Source: Paramacrobiotus metropolitanus
Lineage: Eukaryota > Tardigrada > Eutardigrada > Parachela > Macrobiotidae
NCBI RefSeq assembly: GCF_019649055.1
Contig: NW_026570232.1
Location: 1-64,000 of the forward strand
Direction: 5' to 3'
Length of the DNA stretch: 64,000 nucleotides
Both the position numbers and the translations under genes were made by a program. Shown in pieces: positions 8,831 through 21,045 of the stretch (position 1 is the first letter of the stretch; every line of letters begins with the position of its first letter). Below the pieces are notes generated by a model. It was not told where the DNA came from. It ran no database searches and saw only the letters and a list, made by a program, of their open reading frames with translations.

Positions 8831-11800
8831 TGGGCCATTCCCTGAACCGGCGCACCTTGCGCCTGACCGGCACCATTCGCCGGGGCGAAGTTAAAGCCTC
8901 CGCCTTGCTGACCGAAACCGTTCTGGTTCCCACCGACGAAGCCGCCTTGCTGCCCGCCGAAGTCGCCCTGGCCACCTTGACCGGCGAAATTGCCCTGGCC
9001 ACCTTGACCGGCAAAATTCTGGCCACCTTGACCACCGTTATTCCACTGGCCTCCTTGACCAGCACCGTTCCATTGGCCACCTTGACCACCACCATTCCAT
9101 TGGCCACCGCCGTAATTTCCGCGATTGCCGCCACGGCCTCTTCCTCTTCCTCGGAAGCCTCCTCTCACCGGACCATATCCGCCATTTCCTCCACCTTGGC
9201 CACCTTGACCGGCGAAGTTGCCTTGGCCTCCGAAGTTATCCTGGCCGCCTTGACCTCCGTTGTTCCACTGGCCACCTTGACCAGCGTTGTTCCACTGGCC
9301 ACCTTGACCAGCGAAATTCCCTTGGCCGCCAAAATTGCCCTGGCCTCCTTGATTGTTGTAGTTGGCCTGGCCACCTTGACCGGCGAAGTTCCCTTGGCCA
9401 CCTTGACCAGCATACCGTCCGCCTTGGCGTGATTGTGGCACATAACCATTTGCCATTGCGTTGCGCCATCCGCCATGATTATTACGCAGCATCAGCCATT
9501 CTTCATACACGACCCGGTTGGGGTTCTGATTCCACGGTGTTCCCGCGAACGAACACGCTTGTGTGTAGTGGTTGCCGTACATGCAGTTCTGGCATGTCAG
9601 CGCGTTATTGGCCACCCATCCGTCGATCATGGTGAACAGGCGCTCTACTCGCGACCCGTATCGTGGTCCTTGATTTCCTTGTCCACGGTTCGGTCGGAAG
9701 TTTCCTTGATTTCCTCCGCCACCGTTGAATCCCTGGCCAGCAAAGCCCGGGTTCGCCTGAACCATTCCTTGGCCACCGAGCCCTCCATTCAGGGCATTTC
9801 TTTGCACGTTTCCTTGTGGGTTCTGTTTCGGCCTTGCTGCTTGCTGAGCTGATGCTTGGATCGCCGCGATCGCAGGCTTGGTTACTTCTTGGACGGCCGT
9901 TTGGATCGCCGCGATCGTCGCGTATGATACCTGACCTTCATTTCGACCGTTGCCAAAGGTCATCTCTTGAGTGCCTAACGGCGGGAATTCTGTATTGTAT
10001 CCTGGCGCCTGCGCCGAGCACGACTGGTTCTGTCGCCCATTCGCGACTTCTTCGATCTGGCCCGATCGGATGATCACGCAATCGTCTTGGACCCGGTTGC
10101 CTCTCGTGACCTTATACTTTTCTTCGCCAGTCGACCAGGTGCGGAAGAATTCCTTGATATCCATTGGGTTATGGAATTTCTGTGCTCGGAGTGCCTTATA
10201 AAGGTCACTGTCGTTCTTACATCCTTGAATTAGGAACCCGATGGCCTGCTTCTCTGTAATGATCCGTTTCGATTTGAAGCGCATGATCGCCTGATAGAAT
10301 TGATCAAGCGTTTCTTTGCCGGCCTCAAACTTTCTTGTCATAGCTTCCCTTAAGGCGTTGACCCCTTCGTCACGATCGCCAAAATGTTCTTTGAACTTCG
10401 TCATCCATTCGTCGACGGTTAGTTCTTCCGCCTCTTCTTCGTCATCGATTTCTCTTTCCGCGTCAAACCATGCCTTCGCGTCCCCTTTGACTGCGTTGGC
10501 GACTTCCAGCATCATTGCTGCATCCGAAAGGTCATACGTCTTCTGAGTCTCCTTGACCTGACGGATCCAACCAAGTAAAGCTTCTCGGTTGCCGTTGTAG
10601 TCGATCAGCGCGGATTTCCGGGCCATGGCTCTCACGTAACCTCTGAATTCCCGTTCTTCGCGACGGAGTCGCTGTGCTTCAGCGTGGTATTCCGCGCGGT
10701 ATTCTCTTTCTCGCCTCTCCTCTTCACGAGCTACCCTTTCCTGCTCGTTTTGGCGAACTCGTGGATCTTCACGATTATCTGGCTGATGATCAGACTTATA
10801 GACGATTGTTTCTCTCGGTCCTGTTTCTTGTTGCCGAGGATTGATCCCACCGATCGGTCCTGAGTGCCCCTTCGCCAACTCAGTATTATCGGTGACCTTT
10901 TCGGCTTTAACCTTATCCTCGTCATGGCCGTCGCTTCGGCCAGTCCCTGTCTTTAAGGGAGCTTGGAAATGAAAGCTACCTTCGGTCGAATGGACCTCGC
11001 CGTATCCCGGGGGCGGAGACTCTATCCGTTTCGGCTCCTTAGAGCACTGTTCTTCTTTTGCTTTTGCTGAGTTTCTCAGTGCTTTGATTTCTTCTTGAAG
11101 CGTTTTGTTCAGTGATTCCATCTGTCGGTATTCTTTCACCATATCATTTGCGTCCTTTCTCAGCTTCTCATAGTCTGCATTTGCTTCGGTAACCTTTCTC
11201 ATTTGCTCGAGGATTGTGCTTGCCCTATTATCTAGGGTCTTATCGAGATCCTTTTTCGCTGCTTTTAGGATCTCAGCTTCTGCTTCCATCCGTGTGATAC
11301 GATCCGCTCTGTCTGCGAAGTAAGGGGTCCTTCCTCTCGCTTCACATTCATCTTCGACTGTCTTCAGTTGGACTTCCAGCTCATTAATTTTATCATCCTT
11401 TTCCATCACTGAGGTAGCCATTTCTACCAGTTCATTGCTTAATTTGGCGATTTCCTCTTTTTGATTCTCGATCTTCGCCTGCCCTTCTCTGTTTTGAGCC
11501 TCGAGCACAGTGACACGTTCATCACTCTGTTGTGCTGAGGTTGACCACTTCTTAACTTCTTTCTTTTGACTTTCAACTTCATTGTTGAGTCGTTTGATTT
11601 CGGTTTTCGTGGTTTCTGCCAGTTCGAGGAGCCTCTGTGCTGCCTGATCCCTCTGGCTTTCTGCTTCATTTTGCTTCTTCTTGCTCTCTTGCAGTTCTGT
11701 CTGTAATGTCTTGATATTTTCTTCGCGCGACTTGAGGTCATCCTTCAGTTTAGACATTTCCGCTTGAAGGTTGGAGACTTTCCCTGTGAATTTTGTCGCG

Positions 11801-12945
11801 TTTGACAAATATTCGTCGCGCTTCTTTTCGGCTTCTTTGACTTTTGACTGCAAAAGGTCACGCTCATGCTTCAATTCCGCTATCTCCCGTGACCTTTCTG
11901 CTGATTCTTCAGAAAAACTGTTATTGAGGTCTTCTGCAGTTAGCATTCCTTCCATTTCTTTATCGTCAACCATTTTCTTCAACTCTTCAGCAGCTTTTCT
12001 TTGAGCTTCGAATCTGACCTTCCACTGCTGCGCTTCCTCTTCAATGTTGACCTTTTCTTGTTCCATTACGTACAGTCTAGCTTCGACTTCATTAGTTTTA
12101 TTCCGTTGCTCCTGGATCGCAGCAAATGCTTGTCCTTCCTTTTCGTCGAGCAATCGTTCTAGCTCCCTGACCCGTTGCGTCAGTGCATTTGATTTGGAGG
12201 TTTGGGGTGATGGTGACCTTTGGCTCCGGTCGTCGGCCCTTCCTGACGCCGTTCCTTCAAAGGTCTCTTCCAGCTTATCGTTAAAGGTCATCTTGATCAT
12301 CCCATCCGTCAGGTCAGCTTGTTTCATTGCTGTATGGAAGGACATTTGTATTGTCGTATCGTCCTCATCATCAGTATAGTACTTTTCTTCGCTTGACGCC
12401 GGGCTGGTACCATTCTCTTCCAGCTTTTCCTTAAAGGTCACGGCGTTTACCGAAAGGTCGTCAATGTTGACCTTTTCATCTTTCGACAATGCGTTCTCGT
12501 CATCCCTTCCGGTGACCTTTTGACTGACTTCGTCTTTTCCCTTTTCTTCTTGTTCCGCGTTTTCCTCCTTGACCTTTTCGGCCGACCGTGCCATTCCTCC
12601 GGTCTCGGCCTTCTTGTCATCTTTGTTCTGCCCATCTGAAGCCGTTCTCTCTTCGGTGACCTTTGCTTGGTCTACCGTGTTATCTCCGACATGTCGCTCG
12701 GAGCTTTTTCCATTTCCGTCACTCGAGCTTTCGTTCTGAGTTTCCCTCAGGGCCGTTTGATATGTGGCCTCTGAGCCTCTGGTGTCCTTCCTCCCAAAGG
12801 TCTTTTGAGCTCGAGTTGCTCTTTCATGTTCCACGGGCCGTGTGTACGGCTTTAGTTTCCGCTCATAAGGGTTTTCTAACCCCTGAGACCGTTCTCTCTG
12901 ACTGCTCGATGAGACCGGTTCATTACCGTCTGTGTCTTGGTCCAT
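8809..12945 (-). CDS. gag: E1 Gag polyprotein (1378 aa)
   Basis: This is one uninterrupted frame from an ATG at 12945 to a TAG at 8811-8809. The N-terminal ~240 residues are charged and disordered and contain ENPYERK, which recurs in the Gag of element E2. Residues ~250-635 form a long coiled coil, unusual for Gag. Residues ~750-950 resemble a retrotransposon capsid region (helical, with a DAKAWFD-type segment). A classical CX2CX4HX4C zinc knuckle (CQNCMYGNHYTQAC) lies at ~1116-1129. The last ~250 residues are repeats rich in Gly, Gln and Asn with an RGG-like patch, probably RNA-binding. Expected role: particle assembly and RNA packaging. At 1378 aa it is much longer than the 300-500 aa typical of Gypsy Gag. 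It ends at a -1 frameshift signal leading to protease. Confidence 0.85.
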   Translation of the reverse strand: MDQDTDGNEPVSSSSQRERSQGLENPYERKLKPYTRPVEHERATRAQKTFGRKDTRGSEATYQTALRETQNESSSDGNGKSSERHVGDNTVDQAKVTEERTASDGQNKDDKKAETGGMARSAEKVKEENAEQEEKGKDEVSQKVTGRDDENALSKDEKVNIDDLSVNAVTFKEKLEENGTSPASSEEKYYTDDEDDTTIQMSFHTAMKQADLTDGMIKMTFNDKLEETFEGTASGRADDRSQRSPSPQTSKSNALTQRVRELERLLDEKEGQAFAAIQEQRNKTNEVEARLYVMEQEKVNIEEEAQQWKVRFEAQRKAAEELKKMVDDKEMEGMLTAEDLNNSFSEESAERSREIAELKHERDLLQSKVKEAEKKRDEYLSNATKFTGKVSNLQAEMSKLKDDLKSREENIKTLQTELQESKKKQNEAESQRDQAAQRLLELAETTKTEIKRLNNEVESQKKEVKKWSTSAQQSDERVTVLEAQNREGQAKIENQKEEIAKLSNELVEMATSVMEKDDKINELEVQLKTVEDECEARGRTPYFADRADRITRMEAEAEILKAAKKDLDKTLDNRASTILEQMRKVTEANADYEKLRKDANDMVKEYRQMESLNKTLQEEIKALRNSAKAKEEQCSKEPKRIESPPPGYGEVHSTEGSFHFQAPLKTGTGRSDGHDEDKVKAEKVTDNTELAKGHSGPIGGINPRQQETGPRETIVYKSDHQPDNREDPRVRQNEQERVAREEERREREYRAEYHAEAQRLRREEREFRGYVRAMARKSALIDYNGNREALLGWIRQVKETQKTYDLSDAAMMLEVANAVKGDAKAWFDAEREIDDEEEAEELTVDEWMTKFKEHFGDRDEGVNALREAMTRKFEAGKETLDQFYQAIMRFKSKRIITEKQAIGFLIQGCKNDSDLYKALRAQKFHNPMDIKEFFRTWSTGEEKYKVTRGNRVQDDCVIIRSGQIEEVANGRQNQSCSAQAPGYNTEFPPLGTQEMTFGNGRNEGQVSYATIAAIQTAVQEVTKPAIAAIQASAQQAARPKQNPQGNVQRNALNGGLGGQGMVQANPGFAGQGFNGGGGNQGNFRPNRGQGNQGPRYGSRVERLFTMIDGWVANNALTCQNCMYGNHYTQACSFAGTPWNQNPNRVVYEEWLMLRNNHGGWRNAMANGYVPQSRQGGRYAGQGGQGNFAGQGGQANYNNQGGQGNFGGQGNFAGQGGQWNNAGQGGQWNNGGQGGQDNFGGQGNFAGQGGQGGGNGGYGPVRGGFRGRGRGRGGNRGNYGGGQWNGGGQGGQWNGAGQGGQWNNGGQGGQNFAGQGGQGNFAGQGGQGDFGGQQGGFVGGNQNGFGQQGGGFNFAPANGAGQAQGAPVQGMAQGNVQGQ

Positions 12946-13063
12946 ATCTTTGGCTTCCGTTGATGATCGGATAACTTGGACGATGCTAATAATGTTTCTG
13001 ACACGTGTGTTAGTTTTAGCTACGTAAGCCCCTTTACACGTAAACAGAAAACAGTGCTGTCCT

Positions 13064-13404
13064 AAAGGTCACCTTCCCTTCTGTATCAGCTCAACTTTAT
13101 TAAAGGTCACTCTGCCTCCAAAAGAGCTAAGTCTTTTCTAAAGGTCACTCCCCTTAATATGATTAAACTTATTTTCCACTGTTTCAGCCTAATAGCTTAC
13201 TCCGTTACGTTAAAGGTCACTTTTTCCTTCAGAACTTTTCTGTTTAAAGGTCACTATAAACTTCGGTCTAGAACGTCTAACCTGAGAATATTTTTCGATT
13301 TTATTGAGAAATCAACTTAGATTTCCTCAGAATAAACGTTATTTATTCAGCTTTCAACTTTTAATAAAGGTCATCATTCTCGTCGAAATTTTTGGTAAAG
13401 GTCA
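13064..13404 (-). promoter_or_regulatory. E1 leader array of seven AAAGGTCA octamers
   Basis: Exact AAAGGTCA octamers start at 13064, 13102, 13140, 13212, 13246, 13366 and 13397. All read in plus orientation, opposite to most copies in the body of the element. The first three are exactly 38 bp apart. The sequence between them is not repeated, so this is not a satellite. AAAGGTCA is the consensus for monomeric NR4A-type nuclear receptors (NBRE). The array sits between the presumed promoter and gag, in untranslated leader. Confidence 0.75.
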
Positions 13405-13440
13405 ACTTCTCGTCAGTCAGTTCAGAAAATTTCCTTAGCT

Positions 13441-13720
13441 AGCTACGTCACGATCTTGAGCGTCGTGCGCAAAAACTCCGCCTCCTTACAAAATCTCAGC
13501 TTTTAATTGGCTGATTTCCTAGCCGACTTTAGCTACGCTGCTGCGCCAATCACAGTGCGAATAACCGACCAATCAGAAGTGTTGTTTTTCAGATTATAAG
13601 GCAGAGTGACGTCACGTCGAAAATCGAAAATTTTAGCTAGCGCGCCGTGCGCAAAAGTACCGCCTACTTTTTCGCTCAGCTCATCACCGACCAATAAGAA
13701 TTGAGGATTTTACCAATCAG
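13441..13720 (-). promoter_or_regulatory. E1 presumed promoter: CCAAT boxes, TATA-like, CRE
   Basis: The stretch contains several CCAAT/ATTGG boxes (for example CCAATC at 13569-13574 and CCAATCAG near 13717), a TTATAA at about 13594 and a palindromic CRE, TGACGTCA, at 13607-13614. A block beginning TACGTCACGAT at about 13446 and including a GTGCGCAAAA-like stretch reappears in the E2 leader at about 53772, where CRE and ATTGGTCAG boxes also recur. The shared order suggests a conserved control region. No transcription start can be fixed from sequence. Confidence 0.5.
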
Positions 13721-14500
13721 CCAATAGCTAAATTAATAAACGAAAATCTGACCTGATCGTCTCCGTGATCCAGAAATCGATCCTGCGCGTCCTTCCGCGA
13801 TTCCTCCAATCCTCCAGCGATTAAGCTGACTTCTCCTGGGCCAGCCGATAACCCCTTCCGTTTCGCCTCAACGGGACGCGACGGTGCGTCGACCAAATAG
13901 CTTGCTGGCTGCGGGTCTTCTGTCGCGCCTTGACGTTGGCAACGACAGGGGCGCTCGATCACCCTTTTGGGAGAGCGCGTATAATGTGTGTGCGCTCTAC
14001 TCAGTAGAGACGCACCTGAAACTCCACACCCGACAGCCAAAAGTGGCTTGCCCACTCGTGCCCCCCTTCGGGCTTCTGCCTCTTGCGGCGATCTTTTTCG
14101 GCGCTTGTGCCCCTCCAATCAAAGCTACTTCAGTAGCCTTGATCGCGTCAGGTCAGTACAGCGTGCTCTACTCAGTAGAGACACACTGGTGCTGATCTGC
14201 TGAGATCCAAACGCTCCTTCGCCACCGATCCGTACGCGAGCCCTTTCTCGCGGGAGACTTCCTCCACACCTCGTCAAATGGACGGGAGAACTTCAGAGAT
14301 AATTCTGGAGAAACACAGCTCCTGCTACCATGAAAGCGTGGACCCAATGAAGGTTCACGCGTAGGAACAGAATTGACGGAATTCTGCCTACCAAAAAGCC
14401 TAGCAATGCTATAAATGCGCCTACGCTACGGAAAGCGAGAAACGGCGTGATTGCTAGGAATTTATAAAACGCAGACTAAATTCGATAGAATTTCCTCATC
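13721..14500 (-). other. Hairpin-rich 5' end of E1, possibly part of its 5' LTR
   Basis: Palindromes are dense here: CTCTACTCAGTAGAG twice (near 13991 and 14165), GCTACTTCAGTAGC near 14125, CGACG-GTG-CGTCG near 13880, CGCGAG-CCCTTT-CTCGCG near 14235, CAGAATT/AATTCTG near 14370, and CCTAGCAAT pairing with ATTGCTAGG across ~14399-14459. The GTG-loop hairpin has a counterpart with a different stem (GCTCG-GTG-CGAGC) in the E2 LTRs. LTR limits are not visible because the partner LTR is outside the window. Confidence 0.45.
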
Positions 14501-14989
14501 GACAACTCCGCATTGCTGACTACAGCAAGCGTGGAAAATGCGCACGTAGCCGCCACACAGTGCGGGTGCGTGCAGAACAGCGTGCTTCCGCCACGCGTAA
14601 GGCGGGCGTGCAGCAAAACACAACAGACTGCCAAAGCGAGGGTGTACGCATGTACGCCTGCGCTCACAGTAGGAAAACTGTAAAAAAGCAACCAGATTTA
14701 AATAATTATCAAGTACTTACCATTAGCCATTTATTTAGACTATTTTATTTGTTCGTTGGCAATTTCAACTAATTTGGTGCCATTTGTGGTCAATTTTGTG
14801 ACAAACCTTTGCGAGGTGGATTAATCGAAGCTGGAAAGGGGTTTCGTTATGTTGCAGTAAGGTTTGGTTTTTGCACCAGAATACGTTCGTTCGTTTGAAA
14901 CTCTCCTAAGTCTTCTTACAACACAGTCTGTATGCGCATTTGATTGGACATCGAAAATGATTCCGAAATCTTTCCTGTCATTGAACGTT

Positions 14990-17537
<2,548 letters not shown>

Positions 17538-18071
17538 CCTTTCTTCCATAGTCGAAGAAGTCAAAAGGAGATATTCCAGATCTATCATTACATGTATACG
17601 CTTTAATAAGTATTGGCAGATCGACTGTTTGCGAAAGACATATCCGTGCCTTCCGTTTAGAACCATATTTTTTTGTGCATGCGCTTTTTTTATCGTTTCA
17701 CGGATGTATTGCTGTATGCACCTATAACTTTATTTTATGTGAAACTTTCAGATTAAAAAGTTGTACGGATTTTCTTGTGACGGATACTGTCGTTATAATG
17801 TTATCTTAGGTGTTACAAAAGCTCACTCAGTATGTCACGGATTATGAAATTGAGTACCCCTCATTTTAACTGTTAGGATGGACTCCGATTTTCCCGCCGG
17901 TATAGTTACTAACAGTCACGATAAAAAATAAACTACTAAAAGCAAAGACAGAACATATTCTACATGGCTATGTCACAATGCAGGCGTACAACACCAGGTC
18001 TAGTTAATTTCGTGTATTAAAAAAACAAAAACTCGGTAAATTATGACGTTGTTTAACCTATAGTGAAGAAT

Positions 18072-21045
18072 TCACGGTGCTGCGGTTGTTGTTGTGGACT
18101 GGGCTGCAGTAGTTTCGACATATTTTTTGGCTGAAGAGTCAACACTCCGTCTGCCGTCGACGTTGTCTTTCCACGGAAACGAAGCCGGACACGCCGCCAT
18201 GCAGGCGCGGAAGCGTCGACTTCCACCGTGGACAAAGGGAAGGTCACACTCTATAGGTTCACACACATTCGGAGTGGCTTCTTCATCGCACGCCCAGGCT
18301 GTGAACTCCGCCATGAGATCTAACGTGGTCGGCGTTTGCAGCCATTGTACGAGTTGGTGATATGTGACGAAAAAGGTGTCCTGCTCCGGCTTTGTAATGA
18401 CCGTTTCGATGAACCGCGAAAGGGCATCGAAGTTGTCCTGCATCCAGTTGTGATCGATGAGCAACACCAGCGGTGCGCGGTTGTCATGATAATTCCTGTG
18501 AATTAAACATATAAGTATACAATTCGTTTCGACAATTTGAGGACGATATAAGAAATTCCATTGGAGATGGCGTATGTGCAACGGATATCAGACGGAAATT
18601 GCAGAACGACCTACCGGTAGAATCTCTTCAACAGCCACTGCAAAACCTGTATAACATAGAATGACTCTGAAGATTTTATCATGCAATACACAGAAAATAT
18701 AATACATGCTTAATTTTACAGCTATTAGCACATTTTATTTTGGTTCATAATTTTTGAATTGCATTCTCCTTTGTAACCTTCTATATCAGCTCATTAGTGA
18801 ATTCGCAAATTACGTATCGCGACCTTGGATTTGTATCACATACTTCGTCCGAAGATTTAAATTCATCATTTCGGCACGATCCAAGCGATGAGCATCCGAA
18901 TCCTTGAGCGTCCACTAGCTGGTTGATGGGTATTTCCCACAAGTTATACGGCCTTGTCGGACAGCCGGATTGATGGCACTTGTGCGGCACCGAATAGGCT
19001 AATTTATACGGCCAAACAGGTCGCCCGGCTGACGGTACTGTTATCTAAGCACATGCGAAAATAAAATTTTTTAATAAAGTAGTTAGTTTACAGCCGAAAT
19101 TATTAAACAAAACAGCAGTGCTTATATAGGTCAGTTCTAACTTCTAACTTAAACAAATTGCTGCCTACTGCAAAATGTACCGAGCTGTCCCATTCGAAGC
19201 CGAAATCCTGCATAGCCGCAAACTGCGTGTTGCCGCCTAAATGCAGACTGGGTGCCTGTGCTCCGCGTACTTCCGTCAACGGAATATGGGCGAAATTGTT
19301 CAGGATTTCTCGCTGGCCTTGCAGTTCCATGCCCCAGTCTTTGTAGCTGGATACAGAGGTCCACCAAAACTGATTTTCTCGATCTCGACTGTAACAGTAG
19401 TAATTTCTTTTAGTTCACTACCAAAAATTACATCTATCTTGCATAAATTAAAAGATAGTATTGCATTTCACTCCGTGTTTGACGACCCCTGAACGCTACG
19501 ATTAAAGGTTCTGTATACATGTTCGGTTTTTCTTAAATTTGGATATTCGGTTTCACTTGCCTTATGGTGCTGAGTGCGATCTCATGTCCACTGCGGAAGA
19601 GCCGTTCAATCTGCGAATAGTCCGAGTATTCGTGCGAGACGAAGAATGTGCCACGCACCGGACATTGGTTGGGATTTAGACGAGTTGGAAGGAAGAGGGC
19701 ACGAGTAAGGTCATAGTTCTGAATGTTAACGGCTCCCAAAAATGCCAGCACAATCATCTGTGTAAGGCTGGAATGATTATTGTGATACCAGCGCCTCGTG
19801 TTAATTTTTGTTTTGCTTTGGGGTTTCTGCAGTCTGCCGATGCCTTTATTTGGATTACCTGTGGAACTTGATTCATCTGAAGATTGTTTGGTATTTGGGT
19901 GCCATCTGCGCTGCAGAAGCAGCTGGGCAGGACGCAGTTTTCCTTTTTGCACGGCTGGCTGGCAAACTGGTCGGCTTTGACATCTAAATACAGAAATAAA
20001 AGGGCGAGTATAAAAATGGGATGCATCATCGCAAGAACCAACAACATGGCAAAATTACTGATTTGTGAGCAGACATAGCAAACTGAATGTGAAAAACACA
20101 TTTAGACTAAATAAATCGTAAATTACTGAAATACGAGTATATATGTTTACCACAGCCGTATTCATCCGTGCCACCTTCTGGACAGTCACGCACAGTATCG
20201 CATACTTTTGTTCTGCAATAAACAAAAGCCGGTATAACTTCTGATCAAGCGAACAGATGTATAACAGAAAATTTGTCAGTATCTCAAATAATGATACGTT
20301 CGGAAAAAATGCGCGTTGGCGTTTATCTTTACAATTTCATTTAAAGTGCACTTTAGGCTATGGAACCAAAGCACTAAAAAATTTTAATTTGAATTACCAA
20401 ATTAAAATTGGTAAGAAAACGATTTACAGTATATAAGACTTAATGGTGCATTTTATGCTTTAATACGTACCGTGCGATGCACGTGGAACCGTCCGCACAG
20501 CGCACATCATCCAAACTCGTGCACTGCACCAGTTCTGCTGCGGCTGTGGCAGCATGTTCCGGATGCGGAACCGGTGAAGGAGTGGTTTTATTCTGCGGCC
20601 CTTCAGAACAAACGATATTACCGTCACAGCAATAGCCTTTTAGAAAAAACGCACGCTTTGGCTTCTAACCTAAAGCGGTAACACATTTCGCTTTCCAGGT
20701 GCAGACTTGCAGCTCAAAGTCAAAGCGTAATCCCGGTGGACAGGAGAAGTGGAAGGTCTTATCGCTGAAGCAGCTGTAGAAAGCTGCACAGTCGCTCTAG
20801 CATTATTAGTAAGAATTTTAGCGGGCTCGTCATATAAATCTAGTATAATGGGAAATAGTTTGTTACAACAATTGGTTTACCGGATCGGCGTAGAGACCAT
20901 TGCTTTGTCCAATACAAAATGTGGCATCGTATGACTGCCTAAAGGTCGTTCCAAATATGAGTACTGGGAAGGACGCGAAACCACAACAGATCATCCTAAA
21001 CCACTTTACGACATCCAGCGGTACCATTTTAGTTGTGCCGCTCAT
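18072..21045 (-). CDS. Chitin deacetylase-like protein, catalytically degenerate
   Basis: Ten exons keep frame: 21045-20881, 20796-20670, 20636-20471, 20212-20151, 19983-19859, 19757-19561, 19388-19169, 19044-18844, 18646-18615 and 18495-18072. They give 572 aa. The order is a signal peptide, a CBM14 chitin-binding domain (~50-100), an LDL-receptor class A domain (ending CPEGGTDEYGC) and a CE4 polysaccharide deacetylase domain, followed by a Thr/Ala-rich tail. This matches CDA1/2-type cuticle proteins of arthropods. The catalytic TFDDA motif reads AFLGA, so both aspartates are lost. The HSxxH metal motif reads STISR, so both histidines are lost. It is probably a secreted chitin-binding pseudoenzyme. 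Exon 6 ends at AAG|GCAAGT, a consensus GC-AG intron. Confidence 0.88.

Larger units (their letters stand above)
1..14400 (-). mobile_element. E1: Ty3/Gypsy-type LTR retrotransposon, 3' end off-window
   Basis: On the minus strand, in order, lie a leader, a Gag with capsid-like region and CCHC knuckle, an aspartic protease, reverse transcriptase, RNase H and integrase. The RT-RNaseH-integrase order is that of Ty3/Gypsy. Gag and protease frames are intact, while RT to integrase is broken by several small frame changes. About 3 kb of poorly recognisable sequence separates protease from RT, which is unusual. The 3' LTR lies left of base 1, so the 5' LTR cannot be delimited by comparison. The right boundary given is approximate, placed before the host gene that starts near 14.9 kb. 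The element is unusually long and saturated with AAAGGTCA octamers and short hairpins. Confidence 0.85.

Noticed and set aside
8818-9432. 204-aa Ala/Thr/Leu-rich frame on the plus strand
   Set aside because: Antisense of the Gly/Gln repeat tail of E1 Gag; repeat coding on one strand opens the other.
13064-13404. AAAGGTCA leader as a satellite array
   Set aside because: Spacing is irregular after the first three and the intervening sequence is not repeated.
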